From assembly GCA_040954595.2 (NCBI GenBank), contig CM082578.2, positions 18,104,001-18,168,000 on the forward strand: a stretch of 64,000 nucleotides of DNA. Direction: 5' to 3'. Under the pieces are notes generated by a model. That model saw only the letters and a list, made by a program, of their open reading frames with translations. It had not been told where the DNA came from and made no database searches. Position 1 is the first letter of the stretch. Each line of letters starts with the position of its first letter. The translations under genes were made by a program, and so were the position numbers. This stretch comes from Balanoglossus misakiensis. Taxonomy: Eukaryota > Hemichordata. Positions 1-13,800 of this stretch are shown in pieces.

Positions 1-333
1 ATCAGTTGCTATACAAGCAATCAAGCTATCCAGTTTTCTGTTAAGTACCTACTAATTACCTAATCTGTTTACCTCATCAACAGATTAAGTTGTTCTGTCT
101 TATCAGTTACTAATCCAGAATACAAGCTATCAAGTTCCCTATTAAGCACCTGCTAATTACTTACGGTAATCTGTGTACCCCATTGACAGATTAGGTTGAT
201 AAAGTAAACATGTGTGAACCAGTACATGTACTGGGTATACTCAAATGCATTCATTCTAACATTTCTGCCAGAATACATAACAAAACCACAACTTTCTGCC
301 AGAATAAATAACAAACCACAACCAAAGACTTAC

Positions 334-1856
334 TTTGATAATTTTGAAGAATCTTTGTCTATCAGATTCATCCACTAATCTATCATAGAACACACGGTAG
401 ACTTCATGAACCCACAGTCGTATGAGTTTGTGTGATCCCTCTGTGCCGGATGGAACACACTTGGGTTGCACCAGTATCATACCCTGTACGACGCGGGCAA
501 AGTCTCGCAAGTTGAACAAGTAGTGTGATTTTGCCGGTGTAGGCAAGAAGTTAGTGATGGCTTGGGTGTAGACTTCAGTTGTGGCATAGATTATTATCTG
601 AAAGGAAAAACATAAGTAACAAGTTAATTAGCAAATTTCCCCTCTAAATAATGCAATGAAGTGATGAAGAATGATAATACTGCATTGTCACTTACTCTCG
701 AGAACCTTTTCAGACTAGTTTCAAATCCTTTATTGAAATGCCATTCCATGATGGGTGCAAAAATAGTCTTCATGGTTTCTTCATCAAACGAGTCAATAGC
801 AATGACGTTGAAATGACGTAGAAATCTTGGAGTGACTGGATTGCGACCCCCTCCTGGTGGTCCCATGGCAGACACTATACTGATGCCAACCAGCTCTAAT
901 ATACTGGTATCTTTCCTGGAATTGACAAAAACATAAAATTCAATAAAACATTAATAATGTCAATCAGGTACCACATTGTGAAAATTACATGTAGTACTTC
1001 ATATACATTACTCTCAACACTTGGATAGAGATTGGTTTGTATAAAGTTACTTACTGGTAATGTAAACTACTACAATACATATTTAAGTGTGTCACACATA
1101 CCTGTCAAACCAGAATCCATGGTCTATCCACTGTCTTAGTAATTCAATCGGAGGTTGTGCACCATACTTCTCTCTCAGAGGCATGTTCAAATCATCAACA
1201 AAGACGATCAGTTTCTTTCCGACCGGGGGACCATAAATACCTTTCCTACGTCTGCAACACAATACAAATCACCACTTCAATATCAGTAATAGTAAATGAT
1301 GAGCTTTTGAACGTGATTTCAATTATTACACCATCATGACCATAACAGCCCAACCTGATAGGGGTAGCAAGACTGCCCTGTGGGGAATATGACTATATGC
1401 CACAAGGCCATAGATCTTTCCAGCCACTTTTTATAGCAGTTTTTCTCAATCTCACAAGTACACCTCATTCAGTCAAGAGCATAGAATAATACACCAGGGG
1501 ATGTTTTGTACTGCTTGCATGATAGCAGTGTGTTCTGACAGAACCTACGAAATGTCTTAAGAGCCTGACATGAAGGTGATTTTTTTTATACAGAACTGCA
1601 TGCATACATCACCCTACCTGTCAAGCTTGGAGAAGATAATATCTTGAGTTTGGTTGGCAGACGTCTGTGCCGAGAAGTTGACATTGTTTGGAATATAGTT
1701 CCCTTTAGCCAATTCAAGAAGGTAACTGTTGGTGATTGCTGACTTGCCAGTCCCAGTCAGACCGACAAATAGTAGTGGCTTGTCGTTGAGAATTAATTTC
1801 TTCAGGAAGTACAGCTGTCTCTCGGTGTCAACTGTTTTGATGATCAGTTCATTGAC
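334..1856 (-). other. Dynein exons 38-41: AAA3
   Basis: Exon 38 (1856-1618) carries [10 protein letters not shown], the AAA3 Walker A, then [15 protein letters not shown]. Exon 39 (1251-1102) holds the Walker [11 protein letters not shown] and [13 protein letters not shown]. Exon 40 (915-696) has [20 protein letters not shown], a near-invariant dynein sequence. Exon 41 (597-334) has [19 protein letters not shown] with the arginine-finger and sensor region. The donor at 333 leads into an intron that runs off the window, so AAA4, the stalk and AAA5-6 are not seen. Confidence 0.95.
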
Positions 1857-4800
1857 CTGACAGTGGAAATGGAAGATATGAGATGAGAATGAGGAAATAC
1901 TATGTGAGATTTGGTGAGTGGAAGCTTGTTGTATGTTGTGGGTGACTGCAGCTTCCATGGTTTGTAACAGCCATGTTTGTAGGGGTTGTCTTCTGTATGG
2001 ACTTTAAGAGAAGTTGTATGGATAGTTATTGTGGTTGTCTCAAAATTGTTGTGTGAGAACAAATGAGCACTGATCAGTTTGGGATTCAAGTTTTTATTTT
2101 AATCGGGGTGGGCGGGAGGTCATATTTATTCCGACAAAGTAGATGGTGGCAGGGATTATAGAATTTGGAAGTGTTTGTGCAATGTATACCAAGTTTACAA
2201 TGAATATATCAAGTACTAAATCTAATAGCAACAATCACCATAACATCTCCTGCCAGCCGACAATTTTATGTGCACAGATTTTACTATTATCTGGACTTCA
2301 TTGTACTTTCACCCACTCATTGCCAAATTCATTTTTTAACACTACAGTGTAGACCAGCAGGAGATTGTTATCTACACATCTTATGGTGAACCCTCACCAA
2401 ACATGAAAATACATGTAATGAATATACTATGTAGTTTATCTCTGTGTAATTGAATGGATGTTCACATGATTATCTAAATCTGTATCAAAACATAAATTCC
2501 TTAATACCCACAGATGATAAATTCATGAAAAAATAATGTGCTTAGTCCCTTTTATCCACTCATTTTACCCTTACATTTATCTGTGTATGATATGTTTTTA
2601 TGAATGTGAAGTTTTCCCAAACCTGGAGCCCTGTGAATAAATTAGCATCATTTCTAATTTCAAAACAATGAGCCCATCTTCAATAAAATCCATCTACATG
2701 AATCCAGGGGGGTAGGATTTTCAGGGGGGACCACCCATTTTCCAAGAAAAATTAGGGGGAACCATGGAAAAAGACACCAGGAAAATAAAAAATCCTCTGT
2801 TTTACATATAACATATATTCTGTAGATTCTATGGTATTCTGCAGAAAATTGTACAAATTGAACGAATTTATCATTCAGCGTTTTTCACAGTTGTTCCATC
2901 AAATTCATAACTCTGTGTACAGTTCCTTTTACATGTAGTATAACTGCAATATGTCAGATTTCTGCAAGGATGTTTTCTCTAGTGTCTACAGGGGCAGAAT
3001 GCTTGAGAAAACGGTTAGTATTCTTGAGAATGCACAGATGGCGGTTAGTGGTGTCTCACAGCAAGCAATGTTCCAGTACCAAAAGAAACCGATGGTTATT
3101 AAACTAAAATTCCACACTCTCGTGATAACTAGCAGCACTTAGTGATAACCGGTGATAACCAACTCTCAGCAATGACAAGGCACTCAAATCACTTTTTTTT
3201 TTCTCTTCATCAACACACACATGGGTGCATGTGAACATGTCTTACCATAATCTGGAAGTCCCAGAGTTTCTATTCAAATACAACATTAGGCAAAAGAATG
3301 TCAAGACAAGGCATGCAGTCGTCATGCAAAGTTTCAAAAGAAGGTTGCAGGTCAATTAGGAAGTCAAAAAGACAAGTCAAGAAAGAAAGAAAAAGAAAAA
3401 AATGAGAAACAAAGTGCTAACCACAGAAAAAGTGTGTCATGGGTACACATGATATAATCAACTTAATTCCTATTAAAATGATAAAAAAAACTATGACAAA
3501 TATCTACAAATAATTTGATAACTTTGGATGGTAGGTGTACTACACTGAGCCACACTATAATAATTTATTTTTACCATCGGTTGGTCTTCGATCTCTGATC
3601 CCTCCTACAAACAGGTATCACAATTTTGTCAGCTCATTAGAAATTTGACTCACCCACAAAATCACACTAAAAATCTCATGCTAACTCGCCTTAGTAGTAA
3701 AAAAAGTTTAAGACATTGGCAAATATCTTACTATTTCATATGAAATACTAGTTCAACAAAACTGAATCAAATCAATTATAACAATTAAACACAATTACTA
3801 AAATATTTAAAAGCTAAATGAGGAAGTTAGAATACAGTAAAGATTTAAATAAAAGTTAAAACACAGCAAATTTTAAGAGTATATTAAAAGCAAGGTCACC
3901 TTTGTGTCATCATCATAATGATCCTGCGGCCTTGAGGAGCGTTCTTTTAACATTTGTGCTATAAGCTGATGATAGCATTGATTTGCAGCAATAAAAGATA
4001 GCCAAGGCAGAGCATACAAATTGTTAATTATTAATTATCATTATAATACATAATTATATTATAGATATTACAGAGACAACAGAAATTGTGCATGCTTGTG
4101 CACTGTTATGCAATACTGCCGGTTACTGTACTGTTATGCCATGCTGTGTCAGTGTGTGCTGTTATGTCAATCACTGTACTGGTAAGCAATGCTGCAAATG
4201 TAATGTTATGCAATGTTGCAAGTAACTGTGTACTGTTATGTAATGCTGCCGAGTTTGTATGTGCTGTTATGCACTGATGTAAAGTCAATGTACGCTGTTA
4301 TGCAATCCTGAAAGTTAAGCTTGTGATGTTATTTTCCATTGCACTAATATTACCTTAAAATATGAAACCACTATATGCTCATTGGTTTATAGCTGAAACT
4401 CTTTTTGAATAGTGAATATTTCTTTTTCAAAGTCAAATACATGTTTATCTCTTTTTTATAGAACAACTTTGAAGTCACAAAGATTCTGTTGCAGTTGTCA
4501 AAATGTATGATTTTATGTTCTATTTTGATCTTTTCTGGTCGACATAATGTTGACAGGACAGCCAAGTAACCGACAAGTCCATGTTGAAGTTTTTATGTTG
4601 TCCACTTTTACAGTAAGGCTTTGGTCAATATCAGTGGTTTGACTCCACTTTGCAGCACACACAATGAGCATTGTTTTCATATTTCCAAGCAGCAATATTT
4701 CAGGAATATTTGCACAGTCCATCAGACAAGCAGATGATATATTAAGATTTCAATATTGAGTGACAAAAACAAGAAATCATGCAATACCTTGCACCTCTGT

Positions 4801-7800
4801 GCGATCACAAAACCGGTACATCGTGTGAAAACAGACGACACAAATTGGTTTCAGAAACATCACAGGCAAAGTGCCATGCCAGGAACAAAAGATGCGGGGT
4901 AAGTCAGTACATAATCATGGAAGTGGGAGAGGTCAGTGTTATAGCAGAGAACAGTACATAAACACATCAGGTATTAGTGAGAGAGATGCAAACAATATCA
5001 CAGAGGTTTTTCTAAAAAAAGATAGCACTATAGGTTAAGGTGATGCATTCACATAGACGTATTTTCTCTGAGTTTCTGTCTGAAAAATCACAACTCTACG
5101 TTGCAGCAGATTAGCAAGTGAAACTTCAAAGTATCTAAAAAAGTTAGAATTAAGCTAAGTCAGTCTACTCAATCCATTCATGCATTGAGGAAGAGCTGAA
5201 AATCCAATATAAGATTTCCAAATCAAGTATAAAACCTACACAGGAATACCATCTTGCAAAAAAACGAGTACAAACCTTTGCTTTCTCTCCTATGCTGACT
5301 GGTTCGATGAGTCCTTCCCATCGATGCCACGATCCGTACATCTTGCGGATGTACACATACTCAAAGATGCTGCCTTTCTTCGGGATGAGAAGACTCCTTG
5401 GAAACTTCAGTTCTTTGGGTCTTGGGTGCTTTGCTGTTGGCCCGGTTTCCGAGTCACATAGATGTCGGAAGAAGTCATTGAATCTGGAATAAGAATGAAG
5501 GAATGAGGTTAATTGTTTGGACATTTTTGTCAGTGATTGTCTTTGTAATATGGTAGGGGAAAAGTCACTCTGTCATTACAAGATTTTTATTGAATGCAAA
5601 TAAATGTCAACAGAATGACAACGAAAGTTTCATCACATTATCTAACTGGAATTTGTCTTTTTTCAAACACCATTCTTGGCTTTGGGATCTAGATGTGGAA
5701 ATGGCTGTATGTTGAAACTACATGATTTATTCATCTTCAACTTGTAGACAGTGCGCTTTCTTGCACGAGACTTATACTTACTTTCCTTTGGAGGAGACAT
5801 CAATATTGCCACCTGCCGACCAGACCAATGAAAACAGGAATTGACATACTAACATAGCAGTCCTTTCCTCTTCCAATTTCTGGTCAGACACTGATGATGT
5901 CGTTGCTTCTTCCTCAAGTTCACTGTCAGAGTCATCAGCATTCCTACAGGTGCAAATCGTTACAACATTTATCAATTTTTGGTAGCTATCAGCTCAGACT
6001 TGTGGAATTGAGGAAAGACTTCATTTTGTTTTTAAAGGTGTATGATGCAAATCGCTAGTACTTCAGTTCATCCCAAAGCTATTCACATGCTTTTTTCATG
6101 CATTTTTCCTTTGTTTACTTGTGTTTGTGTGTATCTCCAGAGTGCATGAGTGTGCATGCAATGTACATGTACATGGTGATTGCAGTCTGTGTGTGTACGA
6201 GTACACGTGTGTGTCATGTGTGTGTCAGAGTAAAGCAATATACCATTGACTAATATTTAATTGCATAAAACAAATTTTGAAACTGAGTTTATTTCAATGT
6301 TCATGGGAACTTTTATAAATAAATCCATTCAATGTGAATATTTAATATTTATAGACACATTCAAAACAAGTACTTCACCTCTATTAAATTTGTTAGTGTA
6401 ACCTAAGAAAATACACCAACACTATTGAAAGTCAGTTGTGTAAAACCAAAGGGTTCTGTTTATGAATGACAGTGATGTGAGATAGTTGTCAGTTTTTGTT
6501 TTTATCTTTTGTGTGTTTTTTTGTTAGTGAGAAGAGATGAATCCCCAAACACATATTAGTGGTAACTTTCTGTATTTCTCAATTAACAGACTGTAAGAAA
6601 ATACAGCAAAATGGGAAAGAACATGCACAAAATAATTTTAACTCCAGAGCCACTATCCCACCAAAAGTATTACAGAAAAAAATCAAAATGCAAAATTTTG
6701 TAGTTACAAAGGAAAAAAAGAGGTGAAAAACATTGACACTGAAAATTGGGGAAAAATTAAAACAAGAAAAATCACTTTTCTTATTTTAACTTACCAAGAA
6801 TGTTGCCAGGCAAAAAATATTGGCAAAATACATAGATTATAAAACATTACATTACAGGAACAATACGAGTTTGCAAAAAAATGTTTTATGAGGGAGAAAA
6901 ATCTGAGTTTTTCTTGAGGCTGAAGATTTTTATAAAAAAGTAGATTTTTTTAAAGTTTTGGTGGGGGGGGGGGGGGGGGCTTTTATCGAGATTAGGGAGT
7001 CATGATTTGTGTAGTTGCACCTACCGGAACTTGATATTGCTGTTTATTATAAGATACCATACACACACCATTAGGACACACAGTAAGAGTCAAACCACAT
7101 GCATTGTAGTGGCAGAGCACACAGCGTACAGAATGGTAATATGCCAACGTGATCCAGCCGGGGTAGATTCGCCATCAGAGGGTTCAGAGGTCACAGATCA
7201 AAACATTAGCAAATCACACAACATAAGTGCAGGTTTATTTTTTGCGTCCAGGTGGTAGTGGTGCGGCAGAAACACACGAGGCAGTGAGCGTCACACAGAA
7301 AGCAGAAAGGTGCCATGTTGGGTGAAAAGAGCAAGCAAAACAAATGATGGTGTCATTAGCATGAGTTATCGTGTAGTGCTGAGCAGTGATGCTTGGCTGA
7401 AAATTACAATTCCTTATCAAATTTACTACAAAAATCATTCTATGGACTGATTCTTCATTTATGTGTTGGAAGTCCAAGTGTGAGCACTTTGCATTTATTC
7501 TTACGTTCTGACTGCTCGATTCTAATGAAATATATTTACTGTTATAATTCTGGTGCTCATTATATCTCTCACTGGATGATATCACTAGGCAAGGTGTATG
7601 TGTATTTACTAGCAAATTATCTACTTTTAACAGAGCACTCTATGAAAGCTTTATGACTTTGTATAAATTTAAATGTCTGCTTTAAATATGAGCTTAATCC
7701 GTTTAGACTTTAGCTTTCTATATTAAATGATACTGTGATAATACTACGCAGTGGTGCTGTATGGAACTTTACTTCTAAGCTCTACTTTTATTATAAGGCT

Positions 7801-10800
7801 AATTAAGAATAGCAGATATATCTATTTCAAACAAGAAAACATTTCTGTTAACAATCTGGAATGCAAGTGTTGATTAAATTCAACAGTATTTCATCGAGTG
7901 AAGATCTTGAATAATTTCCACACTTTTACCATTTTTTTTTCTGTTAAAGATGTATCATGTTCTATAAGCAAAGATCAACTTGTTCTTTTCAAAAAATGTT
8001 GAAATTGAAAATAAATTAAAATAATATTTTAATTCCCATAAATCATCTACATTTACGATCCCTACAAAAAATGTTTGTACCCTGTATATTATCTTTCCAA
8101 ACATATCTACACTCTGCAAATTGACTATAAGCTACCTCTCTATTGAAATGAAAGCATGATTGATTTTTCCAAGAAACGTTGGCTGTTTTGATGACAATCC
8201 AATGCCTGAAATCTTACCGTATCTCATCCATCATTGTACTGTACAAAGACAGCATGTTCTTGGTCATATGCATCTTGGAAATCTTCACATATTGTTTACA
8301 ATGTCGAGTTACAAACTCAAGGCAAGGCTCCAGTAACCAGTCAAACAATAGCTGTGAACAAAACATAACAAGACAAAATCACATGAAGTCTAGATGACAC
8401 TTGATATTTTACAAACAAATAGGGAAAACGTGTGACAAGATAGTCAGAATGCACCAGTTGAGTGCATACTGTGCTCAACCCACCTCAATCGAATGTTTTT
8501 GTTGTGGAGTGATAAAATCTGGCAGTTCGTACTGAATCCAGGATGTTACCAAAGGTTTCGTTCCGAGCTGGATCGGCTCCATGTAGATCATCCCACATCT
8601 GTGATTGCCATAAATCACAATATCATTAATTTAATATCAGACATCGACAGAATTTATCTATCATGATTTTTAATACAGATTTTGAAACATTATTTCATTT
8701 TTCAATTCAAAATATAATTGTAGCCATGAATAACCATGTTATTGTAACAAACTCACCTGCTGACAGTGGCAGGGGATGCCTGCTCCAAGTCTGCAGGTTC
8801 AAATATCATATTCTGTTTGGTGTTCATCTGGATGATTTCACCACTCATTAAGCAAAGCTACACAAGAAAAAAAATAGAGTCAAAAAAAATGATTTAATAA
8901 CTAAGTTTCTCCTTTTAGGACATTTTCTTTGTGCAGTCATGAAAAATTGTAAGTACCTTGGTTTCAAATTGTTGGAAGAAGAAATTGAAATCATGAATTG
9001 AGTCTTACCTTTTTATTGTCGTCTAGGACAGTGTTCATATTTTCTATCCAGACTGCATCTACAGGGCCGTCAAAGACAATCCACTTTCTTTCTCTTGTTA
9101 CACTTGATGCGTGTTCACGGAAAGTGTTTGCAAGAACTCCATCAGACCATTCATGGGATACAGGATCAAATCGGCCATACAGCTGACCCATGGTCACAGC
9201 TTTGGGGTTGATGATACGGTAATCAACCTATGAAACAAAATTGTGTAAATAATCAGGAATTTTTTCATGTGCTAGTAGAAACACAAATCAAGACATCACA
9301 TTAAAATGTCACAGATAAAAGAAAGCAATGTAAAATACAACTGCAGTAGTTTTTGAAGTTTGGACTAATTTTATGACTCAAGTACTTAGCTTGAGTATGA
9401 TGTGCTCATTTGCTTAGCTATAATCATTATAGATGTTTGTTTTGCTTTTCATGAATGTACTGACTTAGCAATGGCAGTACAATGCATCCACATCAAGACA
9501 GTAGACTGTTTGATGCCATATTACACAAAGTCAGTTTGAGTCTTTCAGAATCTCATGTCCTCACACACTGTACATTGACTCTGACTTACTGCATTTTCTT
9601 CCATGTAGTTTTTCTTGTCCAGATCACCGAGGGCTGCAGCCAGTGCTTTGAATGCTGAGGTCTTCCCTCCAAGTGTATCACCAACAATCATCAGACCATG
9701 ACGTACCAAAATCATTTCATAGATCTAACATGATGGGAAAAATGTAGCAATATAGTCCTGCTGTCAGAGATGGTTCTCTAAAAAATGAACTGACTAATAA
9801 CACAAAGCTATGGTAACAGTAACTATTGTTGTTTTTTTGGGTCAGAATTTGTGCTTTGCAGTCTGAGTACATGTACACTTGTACTAATCTCTAAGCATGT
9901 TGAAATGTGCAGGGTTTACTGAGAGTAACAACTTAAACAACCAAAAGTCATGTAGTCCTTTTACATTACTGAGTCTGACTCAAATATTGCAATTCACATA
10001 AATTGGACCAGATCTGACAATTAACAAAATTTTGAACTGACCTGTATGATTTTCTCAATAAACCAAGTGACAGCTTGCAGCTTCATCTTGGTGATATTTT
10101 CCACCAAAGCCTCTTCCAGAACAACTCTGTCAGGTTTGGGCAATTCCACACCAGGGAATAAATCTGATATAATACCCTCAAATAGGGGTATATCTTGTGA
10201 TAAGAACTGTGGGGTACAAACACAAGGTGATTATTTGAATTCAATATTACATTTGGTTGAATATTATTATGGTATACTTGGTTGAATTGAAAATCTAACC
10301 ATAGAAGTGGAAATTAGATTTACATGAAAACATCCAAGTGATCAGAGTGATCAGGGACATTAATAAAAATAGAACAAGAACTAAATTGTGGAAAATGGGA
10401 GAAAGGGGGTAAAATAAGTGCTGGAAGTTGTCTGTGGCTCAAGTGTGGTATACATACCTTGGGTAAATTGACATCATTGATAGATCTGAGAACCAGTTTA
10501 TCTTCTGTGATGTCTGGATATTTCAGTTTGAGGTTACCAGCTGCGGTTAGCACTGACTTGACTGCTCTCATACCGTAGTCATAGTGATGCTGGGATGATA
10601 ACTGTGTGAAGCAAAAACACAAGGTTGTTCCAACATTAAGTCAGCAAGGAATAATAAACTAACTCTGACAGCATGTTGTCTAGTTTTTGTAGGGACTTTG
10701 AATTTGGCATATTCTTGCAAGATTTGTCTAAATGTGCTACTTACTTGTTCAGAGCAGAGCCGATAGGTGGCCACAATCTTAGCGGCTAATGCCCTGGCAT

Positions 10801-13800
10801 CAACAAATCCCATGGAGTACAAACTGATTTCTGCAATCAGTGCATAGTCAGGTACCATCATGGCAACTGTTCGGAACAGTACCTGTAGTGAGTATAAATA
10901 CAGTGAGTTGTCAGTTACAGTGAACATACTTAGTATCATGTGAGACTTATTAGACTGGAAGAAGTACTGGTTTATAATAAACTTGAATTTTTTACTAGGT
11001 ACTGTATACAAATTGAAAGCAAAATATATCTCATTGCTCTGCCAGACACTTGAAAGCCAAGATGTATACCAGTATTTTAATCCCTTAATGGGTGAGATAC
11101 AGCAAACAGTATGAATTATTCCTATCCTCTAAAAAATTCCAAACTCATGAATTGCAATAACAATTCAAGAAATGTGATAGAAGAATCTCGAAAAAGATAT
11201 CAATCAATACCTTGAGATTATCCGGTAGTTCTGCTCTCCCTGCATAACCAGGATTCATTGTAATAAAGATGGTACATGATGGATCCAGGGAAATCTCTGT
11301 GCCTTCAAATACAAACTTGTCCACCTGTTCTGCTATGGCTCTCTGAATGCTCTGTATCTGTTGTGCTACCACTGACAACACCTGTGTTCAAGTGAGAAAA
11401 TGTGACATCAGTCTGCAGTACTATGGTGGGGATGGACTGAATTTGGGAAATTGAAACACACAGTCAAACCTGTGTTTAGTGGCCACCTCTATATAGTGGA
11501 CACTATTAAGGCCAGGATTTTTAACTTACCTCTAATTCAATTCTGTTGAATTCATCAAAGCAAGCCCAAGCACCAGACTGTGCTAATCCTTTGAAAAACT
11601 TCCCCATGGCTTTGTAGTCCAAGCCATCAGAACAGTTGAATACGACACACTATAAGGCAATAACCAAACGATAATTTAAGTATATATGGCTTAAAGGTTG
11701 AGATTCAACGTACAGAAACATTGCTACCATAACGCACATACCCTAGAAGACTCACATCCATTGTCACTACAGACAAGGAGTTTTTGGTTGAACTAACCTG
11801 TTTAGCCATAGCTTTGGCTAAATCTTTACAAGTCTCTGTTTTCCCAGTCCCTGCTGGGCCTTCTGGTGCACCACCCAGATTGAGCAGCAAGGCACCCATT
11901 AAAGTTCTGTAACATCTATCAGTAAGTGGTGTTATGACCAGCCGACTGGTGTTTCCCAGATATTCATATCCATAAGGTACTGTGGTGGTAATCATTCTGA
12001 CGACCACTTTGCTGTCCTCCCAATAGTACCTCAGTTGACTGATCCATTGGAAGCTGGCTGCATCGGACACTTTCAGCTCTTCCAAACGAAACACCACATC
12101 CCTTGCTGCAGGACAAAAATCACAAAGAATTCTGATAACTTGTGTATACGTGTATTTATATTAGGATGATCCACACTGATCACCTCGGGTTCTCATACCA
12201 TATAACCTTTGAGAAAAGCAAAGAGAGTGAGGGCGTAATAATATGACACAGGAATAAAGTACATGACAAAGTGACTTACCATGGACATCGATGACAATGA
12301 GAGCTTCAAGAGTGATTCTGTTCATGGTGGTCAGCTTGCCTCTCACCAGTGTAACGATCTCATCAATCTGTCTATTGCACTTTTGTAAGTATCTCTGTAG
12401 TCCTCCTTTCTGAGGAATTGCCTGCGAGTAGTAAAGAAAAATTGTCTCTACATCAGAATACAGTCTACAGGTTTTGACCATAATTGGATTAATACATGAA
12501 TTTGTTATGCTAGTGCTTGTATATATTGTAACCCCCTTGTCTAGAATACAGGATTTTGAAAATTAGATTAATTCAGTCTTAATTTGATTTAGCTTTAGAG
12601 AAACATCTAATTTTGATCTTACAAGTTCTGAACATGATGTGATCTGTCTTACCTTAGAGGCATCTACTGTCCAGTGAATGTTACTTGAGGCCAATATAAC
12701 CTGACCAGGCCAACTCAACACCCATTCTTTACGAGGTGTTACAGTGTACGCCTTCACTGCTCTGGCCATCACTTCTCTTATGCTTCTTTTCATCAACTCC
12801 TCCACCTGTCGTGTACATGAAAATACAACTACAAAATGTCATTCAACTCTTATAAAACTCTGAAAATAGAAAAAGTGAATGTTAGGGTTTGAGTTTTATT
12901 ACCTGAATAAGCCACTTTTCAACCAAACCATGTGCATCAGCCGGGATAATCCTGCTCGCAAACTGTACCACTTCTTTCTCAGCTGATTCCATGGCAACAA
13001 TTTCTTTGTCGTCTGTAAATGTCAGTTTAGCAATGCCTTCAAAGCATTTCTTGAGATGAGGTTGCACACGTAGTGGGTCTTTGGTTTCAGAGAGAATTTC
13101 AAGTAGCTCGTCGTTGGACAAGAAGAAGAATCTGCAGAGAGAGAAACATGAAATAGATCATGTTAAGTCAAAATGACGGAAGAATCATTTTATAATATGT
13201 ACCATGGAAAATTAGAATAGCCAATGATAGATTTTCAGTCGGTGTCAAATGCAAAAAAGAGCGCCATCACATGGTCATTCAAACACTCAGACACACCTGT
13301 ATATAGGCAGAAGTAACTGTGTATATCTCCAAACAGGATCAAAAGGGAATTTTTTTAAAATACAATTCTTAACATAATGACCTTGCTTGTATTCTAACTG
13401 TGCACGCTTTTTGCTGTGCTCAACCTTTAGCAAAGCAATATATCACACTTAAAAATCATTGTTAGCTTTCTATTCAATCCTACATTGAAGTGAAACAATG
13501 AATTTGCAGATACCGAGCCTGATGACCTCAAACACAAAGTACAATGTTCTTGACAGTGAGTGAACACATGGGTTCACAGAACTGTTATCAATTGAGTTCT
13601 ATGTTTAATTAATAGAGAAACCACGATTTCAATACCTAAATCATGTGTTAGCGTGGGTGGGGAGAAGGTCAATGTCACTCTCAAAGTCAAACCTCTGCAC
13701 AATGCAAACACATGGATCAAAGCATCTGACAGTTCGGTAATTCAATCCAGTTCAACGTTCTCAAAAAAGTGCCCTGCCAAAACAAACCTTGGGAAGAAAA

